The translations under genes were made by a program, and so were the position numbers. The notes under the pieces are model-generated. The model searched no databases and was not told the origin of the DNA. It saw only the letters and a list, made by a program, of their open reading frames with translations. From Merluccius polli (lineage: Eukaryota > Chordata > Actinopteri > Gadiformes > Merlucciidae): a DNA stretch of 64,000 nt. Shown piece after piece: positions 24,500-40,739 of the stretch. The stretch is taken from contig JAOPHQ010002000.1 of assembly GCA_030340625.1 (NCBI GenBank), positions 15,001 to 79,000 on the forward strand, in the 5' to 3' direction. Positions within the stretch are counted from its first letter, which is position 1, and the number at the start of each line of letters is the position of its first letter.

Positions 24500-26589
24500 T
24501 ACTCTTTACATGTTTTTTTCTTTAATTTCAGTCAAAATGTTCGTTCACATTTCTTCATAAATAGTTGGTAAAACAAATAAACCAACATACAGTAGCCTAA
24601 AAGTACAAGGAACCTTTATATCTGGTCTCTATGGGTATCGCAGAGGCCTAAGTCTCCTGTTGTAACATAATTTGCCTCAAACTGGCACAGTGACACAGTT
24701 CATCAGTAAAACATTTTTGCTTTTCAGGAATAACTTGGAGCTTGACCCATTTCTCCCAGAAAGTGTTACAACATCACATTCTAGCTTTGTTTTTTCGGAC
24801 TTCGGACATGGGGCAGAAAGGTTGTTGGAATAAGAAAAGTACTTCTCTTAAATTAAGGTATATAAAATAGCATATAAAACATATATTCCTTAAATTATTT
24901 AAGCTAAATAAACGTATTTAATATATCACTGTCAAGAGGTACCGTTTTTACATTTTTTTTGTTTTAAAAGTAGTGCTGGTGGTCTGAAATTGTTCTCATA
25001 TGAGCTCAATATACTTTGTGTATGCATAATTTAATTCTTGAGAATAGGTAACAATGCAATGCTGTAACTCTTTTTGCCACTGGAAGTATTCTCCAGAACC
25101 CACATCTAGCCTATTCCTTCCATTAAATTTAGTAAACACAAAAATTGTCATCTTGACAAGTTATTCACACAAAACAAGCAAATGTGTAATCAAACTGCTC
25201 TATATGCAACACCACAGTAACAAATAACACACTTAGTTACACAGAAGAATTACATTTAAAGCAAGCTGACAGACAAAAAAAAACTTTTATTTTGAAGATA
25301 CTGTGTTGTGACAGTTCCATTTGTTGCCGATGCTCACATTTAAACATAGGCTACTTGCACAAAGACATAGCTGGAACTATTAAGGACTGCCAACCTGGCT
25401 CATGTGTCGGGATGCGGTACTAAATTTAAAATAGGCCTACTTAAAAACTGTCATGGAGAGTTGGAATTCATGGATGTAACTCGCACCCGTCTTGAACTTG
25501 TAGGCCTACACGAGTGAAAAAAGGCTAATGAATTTATGCTACGAATTGACATCTATCTCTGATTCTATAAAAGTAAAATACACAACATTTTTAATTCATC
25601 CCAAATGAGGATATACAAAAAGAACCGCTTTGTCGCTTCTCACGTCATTTAAACTCAGCTCTGCACGGTCATGATTTACATGTCAATGGTCTCATAAGCT
25701 AAAGAAAGTAACAGACATATTTGCATCATAGCCTTTATAGACAAATCCATAAAATTCATATAGATGATATCTTAGATCCAAATAAGACACATGTATTGGT
25801 TAAAAAAAGAATACAATCGCAATGTTGGAGCTTTAGAGTTTATCATTTGTTCTATGCTAAGCTGTTTATGACCCAAACTGTACAGTCTTGTTAGAAAACA
25901 TTTCCATAAATATCATTTACGTTTCAGAACTCATACCCATAATTAAATTACAAATTGATAAATATGGCATCATGGATATGTAGGCTATTTACAACGGTAT
26001 TAACAAAAGGCAACGTTATATTTAATGGTAACAATCGTAACCTAATACCACATTTCTCCACCTGAAAACGGACGTTAAACAACAGATTCGACTCCATCAA
26101 ACAAGGAAATACATTCACGAGTATAATATTTATTTATGATTTTTTTTTGTTCAAGTTCATGACAAAGACTTTGGCACGTTTCTTAAGACTGTTTGAAGTA
26201 CTAACAATCAATTGGAAGGCGACAAAATTAGGTCACCATTATATAAAACAGCGTGAAATAAACTGCCTTTTTTTCTTTTTTAAATAAAATTTGAGAAAAT
26301 ACATAAAATGAAAAATAAAATAATTTTCTGAAATCTGTCAACTAAAAATAAAAGGAAAACATTTATTTATACTTTGAAAGTATTATGTTTTATTTGTGAT
26401 TTATTTGATTTCTCCAAACTCAGAATAAAAGTCAAATTTGATATCCTGAGAATGGACGTGGCCTGCTTTTGTTGGCTTGCTCTCATCTCCTCACGTTGTT
26501 GCATTTCCATTTTGTACACCGTGGTGCGAATAGTTATTAAGGTTTCATAAAACCTTTTTGGTCCACATTGAGGGATGCTGTGTCTGACT
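24500..26589 (-). other. zic3 3' UTR and downstream region
   Basis: AT-rich, with very few simple repeats and no plausible coding frame. Part of it is presumably the zic3 3' untranslated region; the boundary is not visible. Confidence 0.5.
26362..26367 (-). terminator. Candidate zic3 polyadenylation signal
   Basis: AATAAA on the minus strand about 220 nt after the zic3 stop. Several other AATAAA hexamers lie further downstream in the AT-rich stretch to 24.5 kb, so the true 3' end is open. Confidence 0.3.
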
Positions 26590-26772
26590 TCAAACGTACC
26601 ATTCATTAAAATTGGGTGCCAGTCCATCGCTGTGCCCAGACGTGTTTTGTACAACTGACGGTGGCGTTTTTGTGGGGTCTTCAGTGTTCGCTGAAACCAG
26701 CACTGGTGGTGTTGAGGACTCGTATCCAGAACTTGCTGCCGGAGAGGACTCGGACCCTTGAGATTCGTGTAC
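26590..26772 (-). CDS. zic3: zic3 coding exon 3 (C-terminus)
   Basis: 183 nt encoding the last 60 residues and the stop. Opens VHESQGSE after a TTGCAG acceptor, so the last His of finger 5 (H388) is supplied here. The tail contains SSGYESSTPP and ends NFNEWYV, both hallmarks of Zic1-3. Confidence 0.95.
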   Translation of the reverse strand, partial: VHESQGSESSPAASSGYESSTPPVLVSANTEDPTKTPPSVVQNTSGHSDGLAPNFNEWYV

Positions 26773-27047
26773 CTGCAATAAGTAAGGCAAGACAAATGCC
26801 CATTAGGATCAATTTATCTCAGCCAAATGAGACTAACTAAAGGCCTACAATTGCGGGATGTGTGTCCTAAAGGCTCATGAAGTGCTATTAAAATGCTTAA
26901 ATTACAGCTGCAGTTGATTAAAACAATAAGCCTACAACAAATACACCATTTACACATAATAAACAAGCTTAGGACAGAAAAAAATCCGGCCATTAACTTT
27001 GCAGTCACAGTCTATGATAGCAGCCTTGTTATCTGGAGTTGTCATAG

Positions 27048-27116
<69 letters not shown>

Positions 27117-29222
27117 GGGGGTGCCTAATGTGTTTAAGGTGTAATGAAGACCTTAATTACCTTCATGTGTTTCCTGAGAGAGCTGGGGTGGGTGTAAGAC
27201 TTGTCGCACACTTTGCAGATGTATGGCTTGTCAGATGTGTGGACGTGCATGTGCTTTTTCCTGTCGCTGCTGTTGGCGAAGCGTCTGTCACAGCCATCGA
27301 ATTCACACTTAAACGGCTTCTCACCTGTAAAAATACATTTAAATCCGCAAATTAACTTAGACAGGAATATCTAAATGGTCGCAGTAACACGCATCAAAGG
27401 CAAACTGTGGATGTTTTGCAAAGGATTGGACGACCCGTCTTCAAACACCCACTGTGTTACCAGCTTTGCTTGTGGAGTAGCCTGTGCTAGACTAGGCTAC
27501 TAAACATTCAAAAGGCCTGCTACTCCATCTAGCTGGCTTGCCTTGTCTAGACTCATGTTGTAAACACTGAATCAGAACCACGTATCTACTCTGGAGCAAT
27601 ACAAACGTTGTAATGTTACCTTACTCCTGTTAGGCCACATGGCACTCTTAAGATATACAAAAACAAAACACAGTCAGAACTGGACCAAACGTAGACCTCG
27701 TTTGTGTTTAAGAGAGAGGCCAAAACCCATACCCGACATCGGGCTGAATTGAGCAGGCTAATATCCATTAAATTAACTCCTGTTCTCTTTTTATGTTTCG
27801 TCTATTTTAATCTAATTTCTTCTAGCAACTAACACGAGGGCTGTAGTCATACACACTACATGATAACATTATAGCATACTAACCATAACTAACATGAATA
27901 ATTTAAAGACTAAATTAATCTATTTAAAAAAATAAATAAAGGCACGTGGTTTAGACACACCTAGGCATACATTAAAGAAATAACATTTATAATGCAACAT
28001 TTTACTTTCACACTTTCAAAATGCCAAAGTCATCCGAGGGACCTTAACATGCCCTAAATAATCGCACCTCGATTTGTTTACTTAACAAGCCTCGCAACAA
28101 GCTTCCCTTTACGCAAATTAATTATGTGCATCGTGCTGTTCACAGCGAACTACATATTCTATGCTTAAAAGCATATAGGTCCTAGTCCTATTCATACATA
28201 AAGTCATCATTAAAAAACAACAACATACCTGTATGCGTTCTTTTGTGAATTTTCAGATTTTCCGACCGGGCGAATATTTTTCCACATCCCGGGAAAGGAC
28301 AGGGAAAGGGTTTTTCGCCTGTGTGCACACGTATATGATTCACCAGCTTGTACTTGGCCTTAAAAGATTTGCCCTCTCTGGGGCAGTCCTCCCAGAAGCA
28401 TATGTGGTTGCTCTGCTCTGGGCCCCCGACGTGCTCCATGGAGACGTGCGTTACCATCTCGTGCATTGTGCTGAAAGTCCTGTCGCAAGTCTTTTTGGGT
28501 CGGTGGATCTGGTTCTCGTCTATCCATTTACACGACAGCTCTTGCTTGATGGGCTGCCTCATGTATCTGAAAAACGCTCCCGGGCCGTGGTGCGTGGGCA
28601 CGTTCATGCCCATATTCATATTGATGGGGTGGTTGTAGTTGTGCAGCTGGGCCCCGTAGGGGTCCGTCCGGGGGCTCGCCACCGGACGATACGGGTCGGG
28701 TCTCCCGAAAATGTCCCCGCGCAAACCTAAATGCATTTGGCCGTTGACTACGTGTCCGCCGGACGACGAGTGGCTCACCCCCTGGTCGTGCAGCCCCGAA
28801 AACAGCAGATGTCCCGGGTTATCGGCTATCCCAGGCGGTCCGTGCAGGGACCCCGCGGACGCCGCAAAGATCCCATGCTGGGCGCCGGACGCGGCGGTCT
28901 CCCCCACGCCGCGGTTTCGGAAAAGAAAGTCTCGGGTCGAGTTGAAGGGTCCCCCTCCGTACGAGCCCACCTGTCCGCCGTGGTGCGGGTGTCCGAGGGC
29001 CGCCGCGTATCCGGTGGCTTGTGGGGTGAACGCGGACGTCTGGCCGGAGGCGATGTCGTGAGCCGCGACGGGGCTGATTTTGAAAGCCGCCGAGTGGGAG
29101 TCCGAGAAGGGGTTGAGTCCCAGACCCGGGTCCCTGTTGCCCAGGTCGTGGTGCCGCGGCGTCCCGAACCCCCCTACTCCTAACGACGCGAACTGCGGAC
29201 CGCTGTCGAGAAGCATTGTCAT
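26590..29222 (-). CDS. zic3: Zic family zinc-finger transcription factor Zic3 (3 exons)
   Basis: Joined coding exons 29222-28229, 27324-27161 and 26772-26590 give 446 residues, close to the usual vertebrate ZIC3 length of about 450-470. All splice sites are GT-AG; intron 1 is phase 1 and intron 2 phase 0, the usual Zic pattern. The protein begins MTMLLD. It has a ZOC-like block (about 47-68, ending TSAFTPQ), a conserved segment before the fingers (216-233), then five C2H2 fingers: 231-264, 275-300, 308-330, 338-360 and 368-388. The tail is Ser/Thr/Pro-rich and ends NFNEWYV. The long alanine tract of mammalian ZIC3 is absent. Known family role: nuclear DNA-binding factor in gastrulation, neural plate and left-right patterning. 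An in-frame ATG 33 bp upstream (29255) exists, but the MTMLLD start is the conserved one. Paralogues Zic1 and Zic2 start differently, so the zic3 call is firm. Confidence 0.96.
27049..27120. repeat. TG microsatellite in zic3 intron 2
   Basis: About 32 TG units and a short G run, only 40 bp from the exon 2 donor on the minus strand. Confidence 0.95.
27161..27324 (-). CDS. zic3: zic3 coding exon 2
   Basis: 164 nt. Starts after TTACAG with GTGAGAAG, restoring the Gly of the TGEKP linker, and encodes finger 4 (C338, C343, H356, H360) and most of finger 5, ending at HMK|GTAATT. It is too short and too spliced to show as one long frame. The neighbouring intron 2 (26773-27160, 388 bp) contains a TG repeat at 27049-27120. 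Confidence 0.95.
27325..28228 (-). other. zic3: zic3 intron 1
   Basis: 904 bp, AT-rich, GT-AG, phase 1. Apart from AT-rich runs I see no repeat or open frame in it. Confidence 0.9.
28229..29222 (-). CDS. zic3: zic3 coding exon 1
   Basis: Encodes residues 1-331 plus the first base of codon 332: the N-terminal transactivation part, ZOC-like block and fingers 1-3. The exon is GC- and CpG-rich, unlike the AT-rich flanks. It ends in the linker after finger 3 (KRTHT-G) with the donor ACAG|GTATGT on the minus strand. Finger 1 has the long C-x14-C spacing (C231, C246) and finger 2 the WEDC spacing typical of Zic/Gli proteins. Confidence 0.96.
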
Positions 29223-29499
29223 GGGCTTGGGTGAACTTGGAAAAGAAAAAAACAAAATGCAATTAGGTTAAATTCCAGTTTAGCGCAACGGCAAAAGCTG
29301 CGGATGTCGGGACCGTGTTTTTCGAAGGCGTTTCTTCAACTGTCTAAAGTAAAATAAAAAAAACCCATTTAATCGAAAAAAATCCTTTTGCTGGGAATGA
29401 GTTACGAGAAAAACTCCCGTAATAGCGAGAAACTTCCCCCCCTTTCCGAGCGAATGATGTCCTTGGACTGATAAAGTCAATCACTCACTCCCAGCACAT

Positions 29500-29700
29500 A
29501 AATGAACTCGGGAGGCAGTGCTACGACACCCAATGAGGGTTCAGCTACCTCTTTGGCACGTGACTCTAAAGGAGTGAGATAATTGGCTAGATTTTTGTTG
29601 ATTGGCAAGGTTTGGTATTAGAAACGGCATTTCGTCTCAATGGTTTAATTTCATTGGCTAGTGCAAGCATTATTTTGCAGCCAGAACCGAGCGCTAGCGT
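29500..29700 (-). promoter_or_regulatory. Candidate zic3 proximal promoter
   Basis: Three ATTGG pentamers at 29582-29586, 29601-29605 and 29653-29657 read as CCAAT on the zic3 coding strand, typical NF-Y sites. A CACGTG E-box lies at 29557-29562 and a plus-strand CCAAT at 29530-29534. The block sits 280-480 bp upstream of the zic3 ATG. No clear TATA box is seen, so the start site is not placed. Confidence 0.5.
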
Positions 29701-29910
29701 AGATGTGTTTTACTATATGAAACCCAAAAGCTTTTAGCCTATTGTAGCCTAATATATGAACAAGTCACTGCTTTTTTTTTTGCCTCACTCTGCACATAAG
29801 CCTAACGGAACTCGTTGAAAGGCACGTAAAACACTGCAACTTTGGTTACAACTTTTAGGCATGAAGTAGGATTTGCATGTTTCGTTTACTCCAGGTTGCT
29901 GCTGAAAAAA

Positions 29911-29955
29911 AATCAATCAATCAATCAATCTATCTATCTATCTATCCATCTATCC

Positions 29956-29996
<41 letters not shown>
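29911..29996. repeat. ATCA/ATCT tetranucleotide array
   Basis: ATCA units switching to ATCT units, with two ATCC variants. Confidence 0.95.
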
Positions 29997-31008
29997 GCAT
30001 ATCTATGCGTTTTATTTTTCATCTCTGACTATAGTTTGAGTTTTAATTAGGAAACGTAGCCTACATGTAGGCTTAGTTGGTTAATAAATGTGGTTTATGT
30101 TTTGTCCTTAAATCCGACTTAAATCCGAGTATACGACTAAATAATAGTAGACAGACAGAAAGATGGCAGTTGTAATATCCATTTTTTTGTATCTTTTTTT
30201 TGTTGCTCAGTCAAAAAAATCGTGCCATTGAGAGTTTCAGGGTTAATTGCATCTGACTCGCTGCAGGAAACACAGAATCTGATCAAGTTCAGAGACGCGT
30301 TGAGTGCTTCAAGCGGCGCTTTATAACTTCAAGCCTTTCACATCCCTTTCCCCTCAATCTGTCCCAGGAAGGAGCTCACCGGCTTAATTTAACGTCCCGA
30401 AAAAAAGAAAAAGGAAAGTTTTCAAATCAGACCTTCATTCTGCTCTCGTCTCCTGTCCAACACGCAGTCATTCCCTTAACATTTCATCGGGAGAAGTAGT
30501 TTTTTTTTTTAACTAATGGGTGAGTTTCACATTGTTTTTATTAGGCCTATATCAGTACATGTAATATGCCTATTCATTCATTTAGAATAGGCTACTTGCT
30601 GTTGAAATATGTTATTTAGATGCTGTCTGAAGTTTGCAAATATCGAATATTTTCCTTAAAGTTGCATTCAGATTCTGCAGGAAATACAGTTCATATACAG
30701 GCCTACTTTCTGTTGGCCGATATATAAACGCCTATATGGACATTATTTTTTTACATTTACTTTCGTCGGCTTTTCACTTTACCACCAAGTTTTATTTCAA
30801 AAACAAGCAATGAGTATTTTTCCTACCCGCTTTATCTCCATGAATGCTCGCTTTCCCCCTCTCCTGCCTCAACGACACACTCACACACGTGCACGCCCTC
30901 ACACGCGCGCGCACGGGCACAGATGCACGTACACATACACATTTATTTTCTTTCTTTCTTTTCTCGCACACACCGAGATACATACACTGAGAGCGAGGGA
31001 GAGGAGGG

Positions 31009-31010
31009 TA

Positions 31011-31091
<81 letters not shown>

Positions 31092-31103
31092 GGTGTGTGT
31101 GTG

Positions 31104-31155
<52 letters not shown>

Positions 31156-31157
31156 GG
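31009..31157. repeat. GA - GT - poly-G composite
   Basis: GA to 31089, GT to 31138, then 19 G. Strong purine bias on the plus strand. Confidence 0.95.
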
Positions 31158-32340
31158 TATGGGAGAAAGTTAGCTACGCTAAGTTTGCTTCGCAGTGTTG
31201 GAGATTAGGTTTATTGCGACCTTTGGTGAACTTTCTGCGAGTGACAGACAGTTGCTCTATACTTTACTGGCCCAATGAAACATGGAGACCTGACACTATT
31301 GACTGGTATGGGCAAGTGGTCCATCTGTAGTCCTGCACCAGTAAAAAAAAAAACAGAACCTCGATTATAGTGTTTAAGTTTAAACTTTAATGCGTCAGAG
31401 TAGGTTATTAGGTTATATTCACTAGGCTGTCCTTCAGAAAGGTGGAGTTCATTATTAATTACGAAGCAACTGTTGCTCGACGAGTATAGCAACTAAAGGT
31501 AATTAAATAGCGTGCAAAAAGAGAAAAAAAACAACAACTATAAATGCTCTTCAATTGGTGGTGCCGTATTTCGTCAGCCAATCGTCATTTTTACTTACTT
31601 TTAATATCTAAAATCATGTGATAACTTGTTAATGTTATATTTTGGAGTTTGCTGCTAAAATGCCCATATACGCCTATTGTTATATTATTAGGCCTACTTT
31701 TACTGTAGCCTATTGCCTATAGGCCCTATATCATTATTTATGCCTATTTGTAATATTTCCTGGGCTATATTCTTCAAAACATACCTTGATGAAAGTCCTT
31801 AAGGACCTGTGAACATACACTGTGTAGCCATTTGGTAAATACAGCTCGGGCTGACTCATTGGGTGCTGGAAAAGAAAAATATTCAGTGTAGTCATTGGTT
31901 ACACCTAAGCTTTTCTGACTGAGCATGCGCATTTAGGCCTACTTAAAAAAATATTTCTTGTCGACACACCTCGCAGATTGTAGACCTATGCGCTCATTTT
32001 GGAAAAGAGTGGAGCATTATCCGCAACCCTAATGGTAAACACTTGACCTTTATATTTGGTATTGTCCTAATTGTTGTCGAGTCCGTTGCTTTCAAAGCCA
32101 ACATTTCACCAAAAAGGCCTATTATATGCAAGCATTTATGCATGGTAGTATAGCGTTATTAGATCAAAGTGTTGGTAAATCTTGATAGCCTACTTAGTCT
32201 TGTCTGACCTGATATGGACTACTCAACTGTCCGTTAGACTGGCCCGACTGAAATGTGTGGTATTGTGAACGGTTTTTACAAGGCCAAAAGCTAAACCTAG
32301 GCCAAAGAAATAGTGAAATATATATGTTTTAATATATCGT

Positions 32341-32599
<259 letters not shown>

Positions 32600-33675
32600 G
32601 TAAGTGGGATGCACCTTGATTTGACAACAATAACACGTAGGCCTATTGTGTGCATGCACATAACATAGTCTTTAATAGTTTTTTGTAAAAATAGTATTTA
32701 ATTTGTTTTAAATAATGTTACAATTTCTAATATGCTGAATCTTTAAAAAAAACCTTTTCGCCTATTTTTCTAAATTGTCTTATTCATAAACGTTATTTTT
32801 ATTTAGACAATCATTAATAGATTAGTACATATCAATTGGCCTTAACAACAGCATGTTCACTTTTTCCACAGAAAAAGTTTGCTTTTATGATCATATTTAC
32901 AAGAGAGTTGGGTTTCAATGCAGTGGTTCATGGATGGGTGTGAATGTGTTGGATTTCATGACTTCATGTCATCGTTCAGTTGCGGCTTAGATTTTCTCAC
33001 ATTTGTTTAAAGTGAAAATTATGTCCAGATATGTGTTGGCAATCTGCAGTCACACACCCCAGAGGAGCCTAATTTAGTTATTTTTAAAAATATTTGAATT
33101 ATTTTACAGGATATTCAACAGTGGTTATACCTGCGCCTAACAACTCTTAAAATACTATGTAATTGTGAACGACCTGGTGGATTTTTCTCTGCTATGATTT
33201 GAGTCACTATGTGTTTTTATTTTCCTAACTGAAGGCTAAGGCTAATTGACTTCTTGCTGTGAGTTGAGTATCCACCAGCAAATGGACGCTTCCCATACAT
33301 GTTAATTTGTGTAAAAGGTTCACGTTGCAGCCCTTCCCCTTTTAATTTCACTATACAGGTATTTGTAAGTTCATGTAGAAGTTCATGTCTTTGTTTAAAA
33401 ACACACATGTGGGCAAACACACACACATTAAAGATGCAAGTGGTACATCTACAAACAAATCTAATTTAGCTTTTGGTCATACACAGATGCACACACATAC
33501 ACACATGCACACGCAGAAGGATGCATGCATGCATCCTGTGTATAAAAGTACACAAAGTTTGGTTTTGTTCTTGCTTAACTGTGTTCTCACACGTACACAT
33601 ATATACACACACATAATAAAAAGTTGTTCACTCACAACAGTGTTACACATGCATGCAAACACACACACATACACC

Positions 33676-33678
<3 letters not shown>

Positions 33679-33737
<59 letters not shown>
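33679..33737. repeat. CA microsatellite
   Basis: About 29 CA units. Confidence 0.95.
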
Positions 33738-33738
<1 letters not shown>

Positions 33739-36159
33739 TATTTACATGCACACTCACAAATGGACATGATGGAGTTGCACTCCAATACAGAAGTTAATTC
33801 TTGTTTGTATGTAAATGTGGGTATATGGATATGAATCCATGTGCTGACCTTTGTTTCTCATTTCTGTTTTGAAGAACATGCTGCAGCTTATATGGTTTAT
33901 AGACCTGTGTTACAACTTAAAACGCTACCTGCTGATAACGTATAAAGGGTTATGCACAGATTCACATTTAACAATGGGGAAGTGCTTGAGGGACGGATGG
34001 ATGAAAGCTCTCTAAAATAGCGACAGGTGTTTTTCTTTAAGCGTCATGCTTGTCAAAGTCCAGAAGTATGGAGGTGAAGTAAAAGTTCACACTGTATTTT
34101 AATTCAGTGTCATTGCTCAATTTTGATGTGTGCGAATTGCCTTGATAATTTAATCGCTCCTTGTACTAAGTTATGACCATTGTGGATATAAAGAGCATTC
34201 ACTCGCATCCATTAGTTGTACATTTTGAGTGAGTTTCAGTGAAATCTTTATGTTAACCTGACCTATCGACCTGCCCATGCATTTGGAAATTAGCCAGTAA
34301 ATCAGCTAAATCTGGTACAATGCATCTCTTCTCCTTGTGCGAGATGAATGAGATTTTTGTATATGTTCCATGAAGAATAAATCTAATAAACTAAAGTAAA
34401 CTAAAATATGTGGTTCTTTCCAAACTTTAAATTGGCTGGTTAAAAGGCACACAATCCTGCAATTCATTGTATGCAATATCAACTTTAGTTTCTTACTGTA
34501 AACTGTAAACAGCTAGTTACATTAAAGATGCCCCCTTGGTTGATGTTGGTAATATTGTTATTCTGAGATACATTTAGTTAACCCATTAAGATACATAACA
34601 TAATTTACATTGTTATATATAACCATAGTCAAGTAAAAGTACAATTTGATAATAGTTGTGGAATACACTTTTTTTTAAAACTTATTCTGTCTAATTTTAA
34701 TGGAAATGTAACATATTTCTGTTTCGAGTTTAAAGGCTTTGAAATGAGACAATATCGTGTATCCGTATGAAAATGAATACTGCCATTGGTCTGAATTACA
34801 TTTATGGTAGACTAAACTATTCACATGAAATGCAATAACTAGACTTCATTTTGTTGTAAAAGACATCCTGGATTTATGTTATTTCCATGTGTGCATAATC
34901 CAAAGACTGTCTATGTGACATATCGCTTTTCATGTAATGGTATTAACACCAAGTCTTTTAAAGGAAAGTGCTAGGTTAAAGGTTGGCAAACATGGGCATC
35001 TATTTCAATCATGGTATGGAGTTTGGCCAGTGTTTGTCTTTTGGTGTTTAATGTCAAGTTGCTCTTGCTTTTTCTGGAATGTGTTGCAGATGAGATGACA
35101 TTTAGAAAGTTCAAAATTTACAACTGTCTTGAGGTAGACATCTTGGATTTTTTTACTCTAAAGAGCAGACTCTGTCTTTCAGGAGGCCAACCTGTATTGT
35201 GTGCATGAATAAATATAAAAGACAAAATAAACTGTACACTTTTAAGTAACATTGGGATTTAGATAGATCATACTTGTCATGTTTCCTTGTTCGAGCTGGG
35301 AGAGTAGGCCTACAAGTGGAAGAGGGAGATAAACCTTATTAAACTATTCTAACTACAACTACCACAACAGTACTGCTATTACTATTGTAAAGTATCCATA
35401 TTCTGGACGGACATGTAGTCTATCAATGACTTTATTTTTTTCATGTAGGAGCTGTTTTTGTGATGTTTAGTTTTTTAGATGTTTAGATATTTAGTTTGTG
35501 CTCTGATTAAATATTTTAAAAATCAAAATAAATGAAAAATGTATAAACGTATCATTCCATCCAGTAAAAGCTTGCTCTGTTCAGGTTATTTGTGCAATGT
35601 TTTAAACAAGCCTAGATGCTCTTTAACCATCCAGCAGTAAAAGAAAGACGTGATTATGTCCCATTAGCCTTTCAAGCGAAATGCCAAGCAGACTTGTTGC
35701 TTTAAAGTTTTGTGATCTAAACAAGAAATGTTCAGGCATTACGTAACAAGAAAAAACTAATACATCGTTTCCCCCAGTAGGCCTATAAGTGACATATATG
35801 TATATGCCTAACCTTTAGGCTACTGTTTGTCTCAGATTGAAAAAGTTAACATGCAGTTCCTATGTTCCTCTCTTCTAGCCTGCTCTATTCTCCACAGTCC
35901 AGTGTGTTGTTCTTACGGGTTAAATACCTTTGCCAAGCTTTACAATGAAAAAAAGATGGCAAAATAGTCCCCAATTTTTTTTGCGATTAGTCCAACTTGT
36001 AGAAATGTATAGAATAGACATAATACGGCGCCTGAAGTTAAAGAGGCGCAAATATTTAGGAGCATACGCGGCACATTTCAAAGCATTTTTTTCCCTGTGA
36101 TATTTGAAAACGGAGTCGTGCAGTGAGTGCCTGCGTGTCCCTTTTAAAACAAACCCAGC

Positions 36160-36300
36160 GCCTGTCAATCATAGCGCATACCGACCAATCCCCAAGCTCC
36201 CTGTTTTAAAAGCAGGTTTGCCTGCTGTGCTTTTATATTGCACCATGGCCTGTTTCGAGGCAATTTTTTTTACTACCTCGGTTATTGCCACAAATCAAGA
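36160..36300 (+). promoter_or_regulatory. Candidate zic6 promoter
   Basis: In order: CTGTCAATCA at 36162-36171 (reverse complement TGATTGACAG, the PBX-MEIS/PREP decamer), CCAAT at 36185-36189, CCTGCTGTG at 36221-36229 (reverse CACAGCAGG, a ZIC-type core), and a TATA-like TTTATAT at 36232-36238. The ordering and spacing suit a plus-strand start near 36265, leaving about 300 nt of leader. Confidence 0.5.
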
Positions 36301-36564
36301 GGGCAAAGTGAACGGCATGGGGACTCACACCAACTTTGACGCAATTGAGTCTAGTCCCCGCTAATGCGAAGTTCACGGCCAAGAATTTTACATGCAGATG
36401 ATATACCGACACAAATTGGGGGGTGGTGGTGGTGGGGGGAGACAACAAAAATGGAAAACGGGATTTTTAGGCTATACCCCGGATTCTGTATTATTGGTTG
36501 ATTTCGCAAACGCATAGTCCCCCCCCCCCCCAAAAAAAAAAAAACTCACAACAAAAAAAAAAGC

Positions 36565-40089
<3,525 letters not shown>

Positions 40090-40635
40090 GTTGCTCGTGC
40101 CTTTTCCATTTGAGGAGCCCCTTTTTTGGGGGGCATAAATAGTCGCAGTTGCATTTAAGTAGGCCTACATGTATCTCTGAATGTTGTGTGAAACACTTTT
40201 AGGAATGCCATGGATAATCCAGGTGTAAACGGCCTACACTGTAGTAAGCAGTTGGTGCACCACGCTACATGGGTTATCTGGGGCTGGCAAGTAGGCTATT
40301 AAATCACGAGAAAAGTAGGCCTATATGTATGCCTATATACATTGTACATAACCTAATGGTTTTCCCAAATGATGGGCTGTTATATGAACGTACAGTGGAC
40401 GGTCAGTAGGCTATTGACTATATGACTATATTGAGTAAATCCTTTAAAAGGAAATGTATTTTAATTAAATCGGCCCTATGTATGTTAAGGTCACGATACA
40501 ATCAACACAACTAACCAAGTTATTGGAATGTAAAACGAATGTTTCTTTCTGAATGTAACGTAGGGTATCTTTGTTGAATGTAGGTCGTAAAAAATGTAGG
40601 CCTATCGCAAAGTAGTGCATTACTCATATTGTTAA

Positions 40636-40636
<1 letters not shown>

Positions 40637-40716
<80 letters not shown>
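40637..40716. repeat. TA microsatellite after zic6
   Basis: About 40 uninterrupted TA units, just upstream of an AATAAA. Confidence 0.95.
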
Positions 40717-40718
<2 letters not shown>

Positions 40719-40730
40719 TATGTCATAAGA

Positions 40731-40736
40731 AATAAA
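40731..40736 (+). terminator. Candidate zic6 polyadenylation signal
   Basis: AATAAA about 640 nt after the 40089 stop, just after a TA repeat. Other AATAAA hexamers occur in the region (for example near 41170). Confidence 0.3.
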
Positions 40737-40739
40737 GTA

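Noticed and set aside
26367..26795. 142-codon minus-strand frame overlapping zic3 exon 3
   Set aside because: It is an alternative frame of the exon; the zic3 frame ending NFNEWYV is clearly the coding one.
28233..29183. Plus-strand frames of 96-165 codons across zic3 exon 1
   Set aside because: Antisense shadows of a GC-rich coding exon.
29222..29255. Upstream in-frame ATG of zic3
   Set aside because: It would add 11 residues before the conserved MTMLLD start.
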